Source of the DNA: UM-FILTER-40-17 sp032251335
GTDB taxonomy: Bacteria > Bacteroidota > Bacteroidia > Flavobacteriales > Flavobacteriaceae
Reading direction: 5' to 3'
NCBI GenBank assembly: GCA_032251335.1
Contig: JAVVDW010000005.1
Span: 1 to 64,000, forward strand
Length of the DNA stretch: 64,000 bases
Each line of letters begins with the position of its first letter. Within the stretch, counting starts at the first letter, position 1. Below are positions 16,101 to 24,059 of this stretch, piece by piece. Under the pieces are notes generated by a model. It did no database searches. It had not been told where the DNA came from and saw only the letters and a list, made by a program, of their open reading frames with translations. The position numbers and the translations under genes were made by a program.

Positions 16101-18497
16101 ATGCAGTATTTTACAATTTTCACCAAAGAATTTCGCGAACAACTTTCCGGTTTTTCGACGACTTTGGTGTTGGTCGGATACCTGCTTTTTACCGCTTTCA
16201 TTTTTTGGTGGTACGAGAGTTCGGCGCATCTACTGCACTCGGGTTTTGCCGATTTAACGCCCTATTTTACATACGCGCCTTGGTTGCTTTGCCTGCTTGT
16301 TTCGGCCTTGGGCATGCGAAGTTTTTCCGACGAAATGAAAAATAAAACCTGGGATTTGCTTTTAATTTATCCCGTGGGTATTTTTCAAATTGTGGTCAAT
16401 AAGTTTCTGCTGGTTTGGGTTTTGAGCCTGATGGCGCTCTTGCCTACTTTGTTCTATGCCCTGCCTTTACAATGGCTTGCTGTAAACCCACAAGATATTG
16501 ATTTCAATGCAATTGCCGTAGGTTTTGTAGGATTAGTTTTGTTGTCAGGTGTCTTCTCCGGCATAGCGGTTTTTACATCTTCGCTGTCCAAAAACGCTTT
16601 GCTCGCCTTTTTTGCGGCACTGCTCTTGTGCTTGTTTTTTTATGTGGGATTGGACACTCTGGGCAACGTTTTTTTTAATTCCGATAACCTGCTGAGCCGA
16701 TTGAGCCTGCGTTTTCAGATGCTCGATTTCACCAAAGGGGTGCTCAATTTGGGCAGTGTGTTTTATTGTTTGGCGCTCACTTTATTTTTTTTGTATTTGA
16801 CGCGTTTTAAATTGCAGCATCGCGTGAGCTATCAGAAAGGTTTATTGCTTCGCAATTTGTTAATTTTCAGTAGTGTTTTAATTATTGCCCTTGTTTTTTC
16901 ACTATCGTACGGCAAGCGCATCGATTTTACAAAAGACCAAAAATTCACACTCTCAGAAGAAACGTTACAACTGATAGGTCGGATAGACAAGCCTGTAAAT
17001 ATCGATATTTTTTTGGCGGGAAACCTGCCTTCCGAATATCAAAAACTACAGTATGAAGTGCGCAATTTGCTAGATGAGTTTAAAGCCCAAAACCGTTTGG
17101 TTTCCTACACTTTTATAGATCCTTTGGAAGATGAAACCCTGGCAGAAGATGTCGTGAAACAGTTGGTCAATTTTGGTTTGCAACCTATCCGCGTGAGTAG
17201 TCGGGAAAAGGGACAAATCAAGCAGTCACTTGTTTTCCCTTGGGGCGTGGCAACTATTGACAACAAAAACGTCATCAACATTCCGTTGCTAACCGAAAAA
17301 ACGCATCCGGACACAGCTGTTTTGGTGGCTTCTTCTGTTCAACAACTCGAATATTATTTTTACACCAAACTTCGTTTGCTTTTTGAGGCTGACTTTCATT
17401 CGCTTGCCGTTTTAAAAGGCAATGGCGAAAACGAAGATCGCTTGCTCTCCGACGGTTTGGCGTCGCTACGCGATTTTTATCAATTGGCACCTTTCACGCT
17501 CGATTCGGTTGCGGGCAATCCCGTCAAAACCTTGGCGCAACTTTCCACCTACGACCTTCTATGGATTTCAGGCCCGAAAATTGCCTTTTCGGAAGCCGAA
17601 AAATTGGTGCTAGACCAATACCTGATGCAAGGCGGTAAAGTCTTTTGGAATTTGGATTTTACGGCTTTTTCTATGGACAGCCTCTATCAATCCGGCCAAT
17701 CTATAGCATTGCCCGTCGATTTGAACCTCAACGATCTGTTTTTTAAATACGGTCTGCGTATCGAACCCCGATTGGTACAAGACAAATTCGCCGCACCGCT
17801 GATGCTGGCTTCCGGCGATGCGAAAAATCAACAGTTTAACGCAGTTCCCTGGTTGCTTGCGCCCATGATTTTACCCGATCAACAAAACAGCATCACCAAA
17901 GGTGTCGAAACCGTTAAAATGAATTTCGTCAATCCGATAGACACTTTGCCCAATGCCATTCAAAAGACAATCTTGCTTAAAAGTTCCGATATTTCAAAAA
18001 CGACAGGCCTGCCTCTAATGATAGATCTGAATGAAACGGCCAACGCTTTCGAAGGTTTTGAAGCGGTCGGTGGCGGATTCCCGGTTGCGGTTTTGCTGGA
18101 AGGTGCGTTTACCTCAGCCTATAAAAACAGGGTGTTGCCTGTAGATCTGCCAAACTATAAAAGCGATGGAAAAGATAGCAAAATGGTAGTTGTTTCAGAC
18201 GATGAAGTGTTTAATTCACAACTCGACAAAGGCAGGCCGCTTCCGCTCGGATTTGACAAGTGGACCGGCAACCGTTACGGTAACAAAGATTTTTTGCTCA
18301 ATGCGCTCAATTACCTTTCAGGCGATTTGACATTCATAAAATTGCGAAACAAACAATTTAAAATGAGTTTTTTAGACACCCAAGCGATCTCTTCAGACGC
18401 TTCTCGCTATCGCTTGTATGTATTAATTTTTCCCATACTATTGCCTCTTGGCATTTCCTTGATTTGTTGGGGATATCGAAAAGCAAAATTTTCTTAA
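16101..18497 (+). CDS. Fused GldF-GldG gliding-motility ABC transporter protein
   Basis: One 798-residue open frame joins two proteins that are usually separate. Residues 1-240 are GldF-like, an ABC-2 permease with six hydrophobic helices (FTKEFREQLSGF start, ALGMRSFSDEMKNKTWDLLL). Residues about 255-798 are GldG-like: a membrane helix, SYGKRIDFTKDQKFTLSEET, a large periplasmic domain, and a C-terminal helix at 773-793 ending in WGYRKAKFS. The ATPase GldA is not in the window. The junction (LTRFKLQHRVSYQKGLLLRN) has no stop or repeat and looks intact. In F. johnsoniae GldA, F and G form a transporter tied to gliding. Confidence 0.85.
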   Translation: MQYFTIFTKEFREQLSGFSTTLVLVGYLLFTAFIFWWYESSAHLLHSGFADLTPYFTYAPWLLCLLVSALGMRSFSDEMKNKTWDLLLIYPVGIFQIVVNKFLLVWVLSLMALLPTLFYALPLQWLAVNPQDIDFNAIAVGFVGLVLLSGVFSGIAVFTSSLSKNALLAFFAALLLCLFFYVGLDTLGNVFFNSDNLLSRLSLRFQMLDFTKGVLNLGSVFYCLALTLFFLYLTRFKLQHRVSYQKGLLLRNLLIFSSVLIIALVFSLSYGKRIDFTKDQKFTLSEETLQLIGRIDKPVNIDIFLAGNLPSEYQKLQYEVRNLLDEFKAQNRLVSYTFIDPLEDETLAEDVVKQLVNFGLQPIRVSSREKGQIKQSLVFPWGVATIDNKNVINIPLLTEKTHPDTAVLVASSVQQLEYYFYTKLRLLFEADFHSLAVLKGNGENEDRLLSDGLASLRDFYQLAPFTLDSVAGNPVKTLAQLSTYDLLWISGPKIAFSEAEKLVLDQYLMQGGKVFWNLDFTAFSMDSLYQSGQSIALPVDLNLNDLFFKYGLRIEPRLVQDKFAAPLMLASGDAKNQQFNAVPWLLAPMILPDQQNSITKGVETVKMNFVNPIDTLPNAIQKTILLKSSDISKTTGLPLMIDLNETANAFEGFEAVGGGFPVAVLLEGAFTSAYKNRVLPVDLPNYKSDGKDSKMVVVSDDEVFNSQLDKGRPLPLGFDKWTGNRYGNKDFLLNALNYLSGDLTFIKLRNKQFKMSFLDTQAISSDASRYRLYVLIFPILLPLGISLICWGYRKAKFS

Positions 18498-18539
18498 CAA
18501 CTGTTGATAAATTTGTTTCTCAAACTTTTTAATTAGACC

Positions 18540-18547
18540 TATATTTG
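18540..18547 (+). promoter_or_regulatory. -7 promoter box for dnaN
   Basis: TATATTTG fits TAnnTTTG and ends 23 bases before the dnaN ATG. Confidence 0.6.
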
Positions 18548-18570
18548 TTCATTAATCGAAACAAACATCC

Positions 18571-19692
18571 ATGAGATTTATAGTATCTAGTTCATATTTG
18601 CTCAAAAACCTTCAATTGTTGGGCGGCGTTGTAAACAGCAACAACACCTTACCTATTTTAGACAATTTTCTCTTTGAGCTCGACCACGAGGAATTGGTAG
18701 TAAAAGCATCCGATTTAGAAACCACTATGGTGGCCTCTCTGCAAGTAGAATCTGACGAAAAATCGAGTTTGGCTGTGCCGGCAAAATTGCTTTTGGACAT
18801 CCTAAAAACCTTTCCGGAGCAACCGCTTACTTTTATCAGCGACGGTAAAAGCACCATCGAAATCAGTTCCAGTCAAGGAAAATATGCCATTGCCTACGTA
18901 GAGCCGGACGAATTTCCTAAAACAGTAGAACTTAGTGACACCGCAGCCATCACCCTCGATGGCGACGTGCTTTCTACGGCCATTAGCAAAACCATCTTTG
19001 CAACCGGTAACGACGATATGCGACCTGCCATGACGGGTGTGTTTTTTCAATTTTCACAGGAATCACTCACCTTCGTAGCCACAGATGCACACAAACTCGT
19101 CAAATATGTACGCAAAGATTTAAAGGCATCGGATTTAGCAGAATTTATCATGCCTAAAAAACCGCTGACCTTGCTCAAAAACACCTTGGACGGCAGCGAA
19201 AGCGAAGTAACCATCAATTACAACGCCAGCAATGCCAGTTTTTCTTTCGATAATATCACGCTGATTTGTCGCCTGATAGACGGCAAATATCCAAACTATG
19301 AAGCGGTAATTCCTAGAGAGAATCCAAATGTGTTGACCATAGAAAGGAATCAATTTTTGAATTCGGTGAGAAGGGTCTCCATTTTCTCCAACAAAACCAC
19401 CCACCAAATTCGTTTGAAGTTGGCAGGTGCCGAATTGCAAATATCAGCAGAAGACATCGACTATTCAAATAAAGCCGAAGAGCGCTTGACTTGCGACTAC
19501 CAAGGCGATGATATGCAAATTGGGTTTAACTCCAGATTTCTGTCTGATATGCTCAGCAACCTCAACACCCAAGAAGTGAGTTTAGAAATGTCTTTGCCTA
19601 ACCGCGCCGGCATTCTCAAACCAATAGACGGCTTGGAGGAAGGCGAAGAAATTATGATGTTGGTGATGCCTGTGATGTTGAGTAGCCATTAA
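18571..19692 (+). CDS. dnaN: DNA polymerase III beta sliding clamp
   Basis: The 373-residue ring-forming processivity clamp, with three repeated clamp folds. Recognisable segments are MRFIVSSSYLLKNLQLLGGV, NTLPILDNFLFE, PAMTGVFFQFSQESLTFVAT and DGKYPNYEAVIP. The C-terminus (LVMPVMLSSH) is the beta-clamp end with the usual MPM-like hydrophobic pocket. It has its own promoter after gldFG and a terminator at 19725. There is no dnaA next door, so this is not an obvious origin region. Confidence 0.97.
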   Translation: MRFIVSSSYLLKNLQLLGGVVNSNNTLPILDNFLFELDHEELVVKASDLETTMVASLQVESDEKSSLAVPAKLLLDILKTFPEQPLTFISDGKSTIEISSSQGKYAIAYVEPDEFPKTVELSDTAAITLDGDVLSTAISKTIFATGNDDMRPAMTGVFFQFSQESLTFVATDAHKLVKYVRKDLKASDLAEFIMPKKPLTLLKNTLDGSESEVTINYNASNASFSFDNITLICRLIDGKYPNYEAVIPRENPNVLTIERNQFLNSVRRVSIFSNKTTHQIRLKLAGAELQISAEDIDYSNKAEERLTCDYQGDDMQIGFNSRFLSDMLSNLNTQEVSLEMSLPNRAGILKPIDGLEEGEEIMMLVMPVMLSSH

Positions 19693-19724
19693 ACTTCTAT
19701 CCACATCATTTCCAAAATAATTTA

Positions 19725-19756
19725 AAATCCTGAAAGTTTTTTCAGGATTTTTTTTG
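19725..19756 (+). terminator. Rho-independent terminator after dnaN
   Basis: ATCCTGAAA / TTTCAGGAT stem with a short loop and eight T. It ends the dnaN unit. In the 316 bases between dnaN and clpB, 19757-19912 shows nothing I recognise; the clpB promoter region follows. Confidence 0.92.
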
Positions 19757-19915
19757 TCAAGCACTTTCTCACAGAGTTTCTGTTCAAATGTATTTTTAAA
19801 ATTTGAGTATAAATTGTTCTCTGAGCGCAGCCAAGGACCGCCCATTCATGTTTTCAAAAAACCGAATTTCAAGGATATTTGAACACACACAAACCCGTCT
19901 ATAGCACCCAAACAC

Positions 19916-19989
19916 TGTCATTTTGTCTGTATAAAGCCGTGTTTTAAAGACAATATGTCGCTTTTTGGTCTTGGAACAAACTTTGACAG
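19916..19989 (+). promoter_or_regulatory. Putative stress promoter of clpB (shared with hsp20)
   Basis: TGTCATTTTGTCT (19916-19928) is followed by TTAAAGACAATATGTC (19944-19959), TTTTTGG and TTGGAAC-aaac-TTTG (19971-19985). The GG and the following G are 10 bases apart, as in sigma54 -24/-12 promoters, but the -12 dinucleotide is GA rather than GC. The ATG at 20009 is 24 bases after it. The same word order occurs upstream of hsp20. Confidence 0.55.
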
Positions 19990-20008
19990 ATTCAGCAAAA
20001 ATAAAATC

Positions 20009-22612
20009 ATGAACTTAGATAAATTCACCATCAAGTCGCAGGAAGTTTTGCAACACGCTCAGCAACTTGCGCACCAACTGCAACATCAGCAGATCGAGAA
20101 CGAACACCTCGTCAAATCCATTTTGGCTACCGATCAAAACGTATTGCCATTTCTGTTGAAAAAGCTCAACATTAATCCCAATCAGTTAGAAAACGTAATA
20201 GACGCATCGCTAAAAAGCTATTCGAAAGTTTCGGGAGGTCAAATTATGCTGTCTCGTGAAGCCACTACCGCCTTAAACGAAGCAGTAAGTATGGCTCAAA
20301 AAATGAAAGACGAATTTGTTTCTGTAGAGCATTTGCTTTTGGGCATTTTTAAAACCAAAAACAATGTTTCGCAGATGCTCAAAGATCAAGGCGTCACAGA
20401 AAAAGCTTTACAAGAGGCTATATCCCAGCTCCGCAAAGGTGACCGCGTCACCTCGGCAAGCGCCGAAGAAACCTACAACGCATTGGGGAAATATGCCAAA
20501 AACCTGAATCAGTTGGCCAACGAAGGTAAACTTGACCCGGTGATTGGTCGCGATGAAGAAATACGAAGGGTACTCCAAATCCTGTCTCGACGCACCAAAA
20601 ACAACCCGATGCTGGTGGGCGAACCCGGGGTGGGAAAAACGGCCATCGCCGAAGGATTGGCACACAGAATCATCCAAGGAGACGTGCCCGAAAACTTAAA
20701 AGACAAAACCATTTTTTCCTTAGACATGGGCGCGCTTATAGCCGGTGCCAAATACAAAGGAGAATTTGAAGAAAGGCTCAAAGCCGTCATCAAGGAAGTA
20801 ACCGGCGCTGATGGAAACATTGTCCTTTTTATAGATGAAATTCACACCCTAGTGGGAGCCGGTGCGGGCGAAGGGGCTATGGATGCCGCCAATATACTCA
20901 AACCGGCATTGGCACGTGGCGAACTCAGAGCCATTGGCGCAACTACCCACGACGAATACCAAAAGTATTTTGAAAAAGACAAAGCATTGGAACGTCGATT
21001 CCAAAAAATTGTGGTGGACGAACCCGATACAGAAAGCGCCATCTCTATTTTGCGCGGCATCAAAGAAAAATACGAAACCCATCACAAAGTGCGTATTAAA
21101 GATGAAGCCATTTTAGCCGCTGTAAACCTTTCAAACAGATACATTACCAACAGATTTTTACCCGACAAAGCCATCGATTTGATGGACGAAGCAGCCTCCA
21201 AACTCCGTATGGAAATCAATTCCAAACCTGAAGAATTGGATGTTATGGATCGGAAAATCATGCAATTGGAAATTGAAATTGAGGCCATCAAACGCGAAAA
21301 AGACGAAGCTAAACTCAAAATACTGCATTTGGAATTGGCAAATCTCAAAGAATCGCGCAATGAGATTTTTGCCCGGTGGCAGCAAGAAAAAGAAGTGGTT
21401 GACAGCATTCAATCGCTCAAAGAAGCGATTGAAAACTACAAATTGGAAGCCGAGCGTGCCGAACGCGAAGGTGACTACGGAAAAGTAGCCGAATTGCGAT
21501 ACGGAAAAATCAAAGAATCGCAAGAAAAGCTCACCATACTGGAAAGCCAATTGGCCGAAAATCAAAAATCATCGTCCTTAATTAAGGAAGAAGTTACAGC
21601 CGAAGACATCGCAGAAGTAGTCGCCAAATGGACAGGCATACCCGTGACTAAGATGTTACAAAGCGACAGAGAAAAATTGCTCCGCCTCGAAAACGAACTA
21701 CATAAACGCGTGGTAGGCCAAGAAGAAGCTATCGTGGCTGTTTCTGACGCCATCAGAAGAAGTAGAGCCGGACTTCAAGACGCCCAAAGACCCATTGGAT
21801 CTTTCTTGTTTTTGGGTACCACAGGCGTAGGCAAAACCGAACTCGCTAAAGCATTGGCAGCCTATCTTTTTGATGATGAAAACGCTATGACTCGCATAGA
21901 CATGAGTGAATATCAAGAGAGACACTCCGTGAGCAGACTTGTAGGTGCGCCTCCGGGTTATGTAGGTTACGACGAAGGGGGACAACTCACCGAAGCCGTT
22001 CGCAAAAAACCTTACTCCGTAGTTTTGTTGGATGAAATTGAAAAAGCACATCCGGATACTTTCAATATTTTATTGCAAGTATTGGACGAAGGCCGGCTCA
22101 CTGACAATAAAGGCCGTTTGGCCGATTTTAAAAACACCATCATCATCATGACGTCCAATTTGGGCAGCCATATCATTCAGGAAAAATTTGAAAACTTTAA
22201 AGGCGCCGTGGAAACCGCTGCCGAAGTTGCCAAAGAGGAAGTTTTGGCCTTGCTCAAACAAACCGTTCGACCCGAATTTCTGAATCGAATTGATGATGTA
22301 ATCATGTTTACGCCATTATTTGAGAAAGATATCAGGCAAATTGTGCGTTTGCAGTTAAACTTGCTGTCCAAACGTTTGTTGACACAACACATCACGCTCG
22401 ATGCAACAGAAGAAGCTGTTTCTTGGCTGTCTGAACGCGGCTATGATCCGCAATACGGCGCACGCCCCGTAAAAAGACTCATCCAAAAAGAGGTGTTAAA
22501 CAAAATGTCTAAAGAAATTCTCTCCGGTAATATTTCAACGGACAGCGTGGTATTGCTCGATGCTTTTGACGATCAACTCGTCATGAGAAACCAGCCGAGC
22601 GTGTCTGTATAA
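20009..22612 (+). CDS. clpB: ATP-dependent disaggregase ClpB
   Basis: An 867-residue Hsp104-type AAA+ chaperone that pulls proteins out of aggregates together with DnaK. Domains in order are the Clp_N repeats (1-150), AAA-1 with Walker A GEPGVGKT (204-211), the coiled-coil middle domain (about 405-530, which marks ClpB rather than ClpA/C), AAA-2 with GTTGVGKT (603-610), and the D2-small C-terminal domain. There is no ClpP-binding IGF loop. The start MNLDKFTIKSQEVLQ at 20009 fits homologues; the upstream frame to 19955 would run through the putative promoter. It is monocistronic with a terminator at 22632. Confidence 0.97.
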   Translation: MNLDKFTIKSQEVLQHAQQLAHQLQHQQIENEHLVKSILATDQNVLPFLLKKLNINPNQLENVIDASLKSYSKVSGGQIMLSREATTALNEAVSMAQKMKDEFVSVEHLLLGIFKTKNNVSQMLKDQGVTEKALQEAISQLRKGDRVTSASAEETYNALGKYAKNLNQLANEGKLDPVIGRDEEIRRVLQILSRRTKNNPMLVGEPGVGKTAIAEGLAHRIIQGDVPENLKDKTIFSLDMGALIAGAKYKGEFEERLKAVIKEVTGADGNIVLFIDEIHTLVGAGAGEGAMDAANILKPALARGELRAIGATTHDEYQKYFEKDKALERRFQKIVVDEPDTESAISILRGIKEKYETHHKVRIKDEAILAAVNLSNRYITNRFLPDKAIDLMDEAASKLRMEINSKPEELDVMDRKIMQLEIEIEAIKREKDEAKLKILHLELANLKESRNEIFARWQQEKEVVDSIQSLKEAIENYKLEAERAEREGDYGKVAELRYGKIKESQEKLTILESQLAENQKSSSLIKEEVTAEDIAEVVAKWTGIPVTKMLQSDREKLLRLENELHKRVVGQEEAIVAVSDAIRRSRAGLQDAQRPIGSFLFLGTTGVGKTELAKALAAYLFDDENAMTRIDMSEYQERHSVSRLVGAPPGYVGYDEGGQLTEAVRKKPYSVVLLDEIEKAHPDTFNILLQVLDEGRLTDNKGRLADFKNTIIIMTSNLGSHIIQEKFENFKGAVETAAEVAKEEVLALLKQTVRPEFLNRIDDVIMFTPLFEKDIRQIVRLQLNLLSKRLLTQHITLDATEEAVSWLSERGYDPQYGARPVKRLIQKEVLNKMSKEILSGNISTDSVVLLDAFDDQLVMRNQPSVSV

Positions 22613-22631
22613 CGCAAAAATGACGATTCCC

Positions 22632-22666
22632 AAATCCCACAGTTGGTTTGCCGCTGTGGGATTTTT
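22632..22666 (+). terminator. Rho-independent terminator after clpB
   Basis: The perfect stem AAATCCCACAG / CTGTGGGATTT with an 11-base loop runs into five T. Confidence 0.93.
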
Positions 22667-22700
22667 GCTTTTGTGCAATAGCTAAGTCTCAAATTTAAAA

Positions 22701-22708
22701 TACCTTTG
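22701..22708 (+). promoter_or_regulatory. -7 promoter box for the RsmB-type gene
   Basis: TACCTTTG fits TAnnTTTG, 18 bases before the ATG at 22727. The TTG in the box would otherwise be taken as a start. Confidence 0.6.
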
Positions 22709-22726
22709 CCAAAATTCAAAAAAATA

Positions 22727-23941
22727 ATGAGGCTTCATCGAAACTTGGTTTTTGCCGTGATAGACGGTTTGTCACAAATTTTTAACGAAGGACAATATGC
22801 CGACAGGGTGGTAGAAAAACTATTGAAACGCGACAAGCGTTGGGGCGCACGCGACCGAGGGTTTGTAGCCGAAACCACCTACGAAATTGTCCGTTGGAAA
22901 AGACTCTACGCAGAAATAGCGGAAGTGAAAGAGCCCTTTGACAGGGACAAACTTTGGCGAATTTTTGCCGTTTGGGCGGTGTTGCGAGGCATTCATTTAC
23001 CCGATTGGAAATATTTTGAAGACACACCGGTCAGGCGGATTAAAGGAAAATTTGACGAACTTTCCAAAATCAGAAAGTTTAAAGAATCTATTCCCGATTG
23101 GCTCGATGAATTGGGCGTAAAAGAATTAGGCGAAGCCGTATGGACGCGTGAAATTGCCGCGCTAAACGCCACAGCCCACGTGATTTTACGTGTCAATAAA
23201 TTAAAAACAAATCTAAAAGATTTACAAAAAAACCTGGCCGAGACAGGCATAGAAACCGAAACCATCGACAAATATCCTGATGCGCTTAAGCTCAAAGAGC
23301 GCGCAAATGTTTTCATTACAGACGCTTTTCAGAACGGTTTTTTTGAAGTGCAAGACGCATCTTCCCAACTGGTTGCCGATTTTCTCCAAGTAGAAAAAGG
23401 CATGCGGGTTTGCGATGCATGTGCAGGTGCCGGCGGCAAAAGCCTTCACTTGGCTTCACTTATGGAAAACAAAGGACAGGTCATTGCCCTCGATATTTAT
23501 GAAAACAAACTTCACGAGTTAAAACGACGTGCCAAACGCGCCGGAGCACATAACATTGAAACACGCTTGATCGACTCTAACAAAGTCATTAAAAAATTAG
23601 ATCAAAAAATTGACCGACTATTAATAGACGCTCCTTGTACCGGTTTAGGCGTACTCAGAAGAAACCCGGATGCGAAATGGAAACTGCAACCGGAATTTTT
23701 AGAAAATATTCAAAAAACACAAATGGAAATCTTGACCGGATATGCCAGAATGGTTAAGCCGGGAGGCAAATTGGTCTATGCAACTTGTTCTATTTTACCT
23801 TCAGAAAATCGCCAACAGATTGAACATTTTCTTCAATCAGAAATAGGCGAATCATTTGTTTTGGATGGTGAAAAAAAGATATTTCCATCCGAAGGTTTTG
23901 ATGGATTCTATATGGCCAGGCTTTCTAAAAAACAAATTTAA
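22727..23941 (+). CDS. RsmB/NOP-family RNA m5C methyltransferase
   Basis: A 404-residue cytosolic enzyme of the RsmB/RsmF/NOP2 family that forms 5-methylcytosine in rRNA or tRNA. The N-terminal ~150 residues resemble the NusB-like helical domain. The catalytic part has motif I (VCDACAGAGGKSLHLA), motif IV with a Cys (LIDAPCTGLGVLRRNPD) and motif VI with the catalytic Cys (YATCSILPSENRQQ). Both catalytic cysteines are present. Whether it is the true C967 enzyme RsmB cannot be told from motifs alone. It starts at ATG 22727. Confidence 0.88.
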   Translation: MRLHRNLVFAVIDGLSQIFNEGQYADRVVEKLLKRDKRWGARDRGFVAETTYEIVRWKRLYAEIAEVKEPFDRDKLWRIFAVWAVLRGIHLPDWKYFEDTPVRRIKGKFDELSKIRKFKESIPDWLDELGVKELGEAVWTREIAALNATAHVILRVNKLKTNLKDLQKNLAETGIETETIDKYPDALKLKERANVFITDAFQNGFFEVQDASSQLVADFLQVEKGMRVCDACAGAGGKSLHLASLMENKGQVIALDIYENKLHELKRRAKRAGAHNIETRLIDSNKVIKKLDQKIDRLLIDAPCTGLGVLRRNPDAKWKLQPEFLENIQKTQMEILTGYARMVKPGGKLVYATCSILPSENRQQIEHFLQSEIGESFVLDGEKKIFPSEGFDGFYMARLSKKQI

Positions 23942-24059
23942 ATGTTAGATTCCGGTGTTTTTTCCCGTTAAATTTTCGTTTTCTTAGTGAAAATTAATGC
24001 AATTTTTTAACATTAATTTCTATATTCGCATGCCAAGTTTTTAAGCAAAAACAACTTCT

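Noticed and set aside
18502..18510. TGTTGATAA before dnaN, whose complement TTATCAACA resembles a DnaA box
   Set aside because: It is a single site with no cluster, no AT-rich unwinding region and no dnaA gene nearby, so it does not support an origin.
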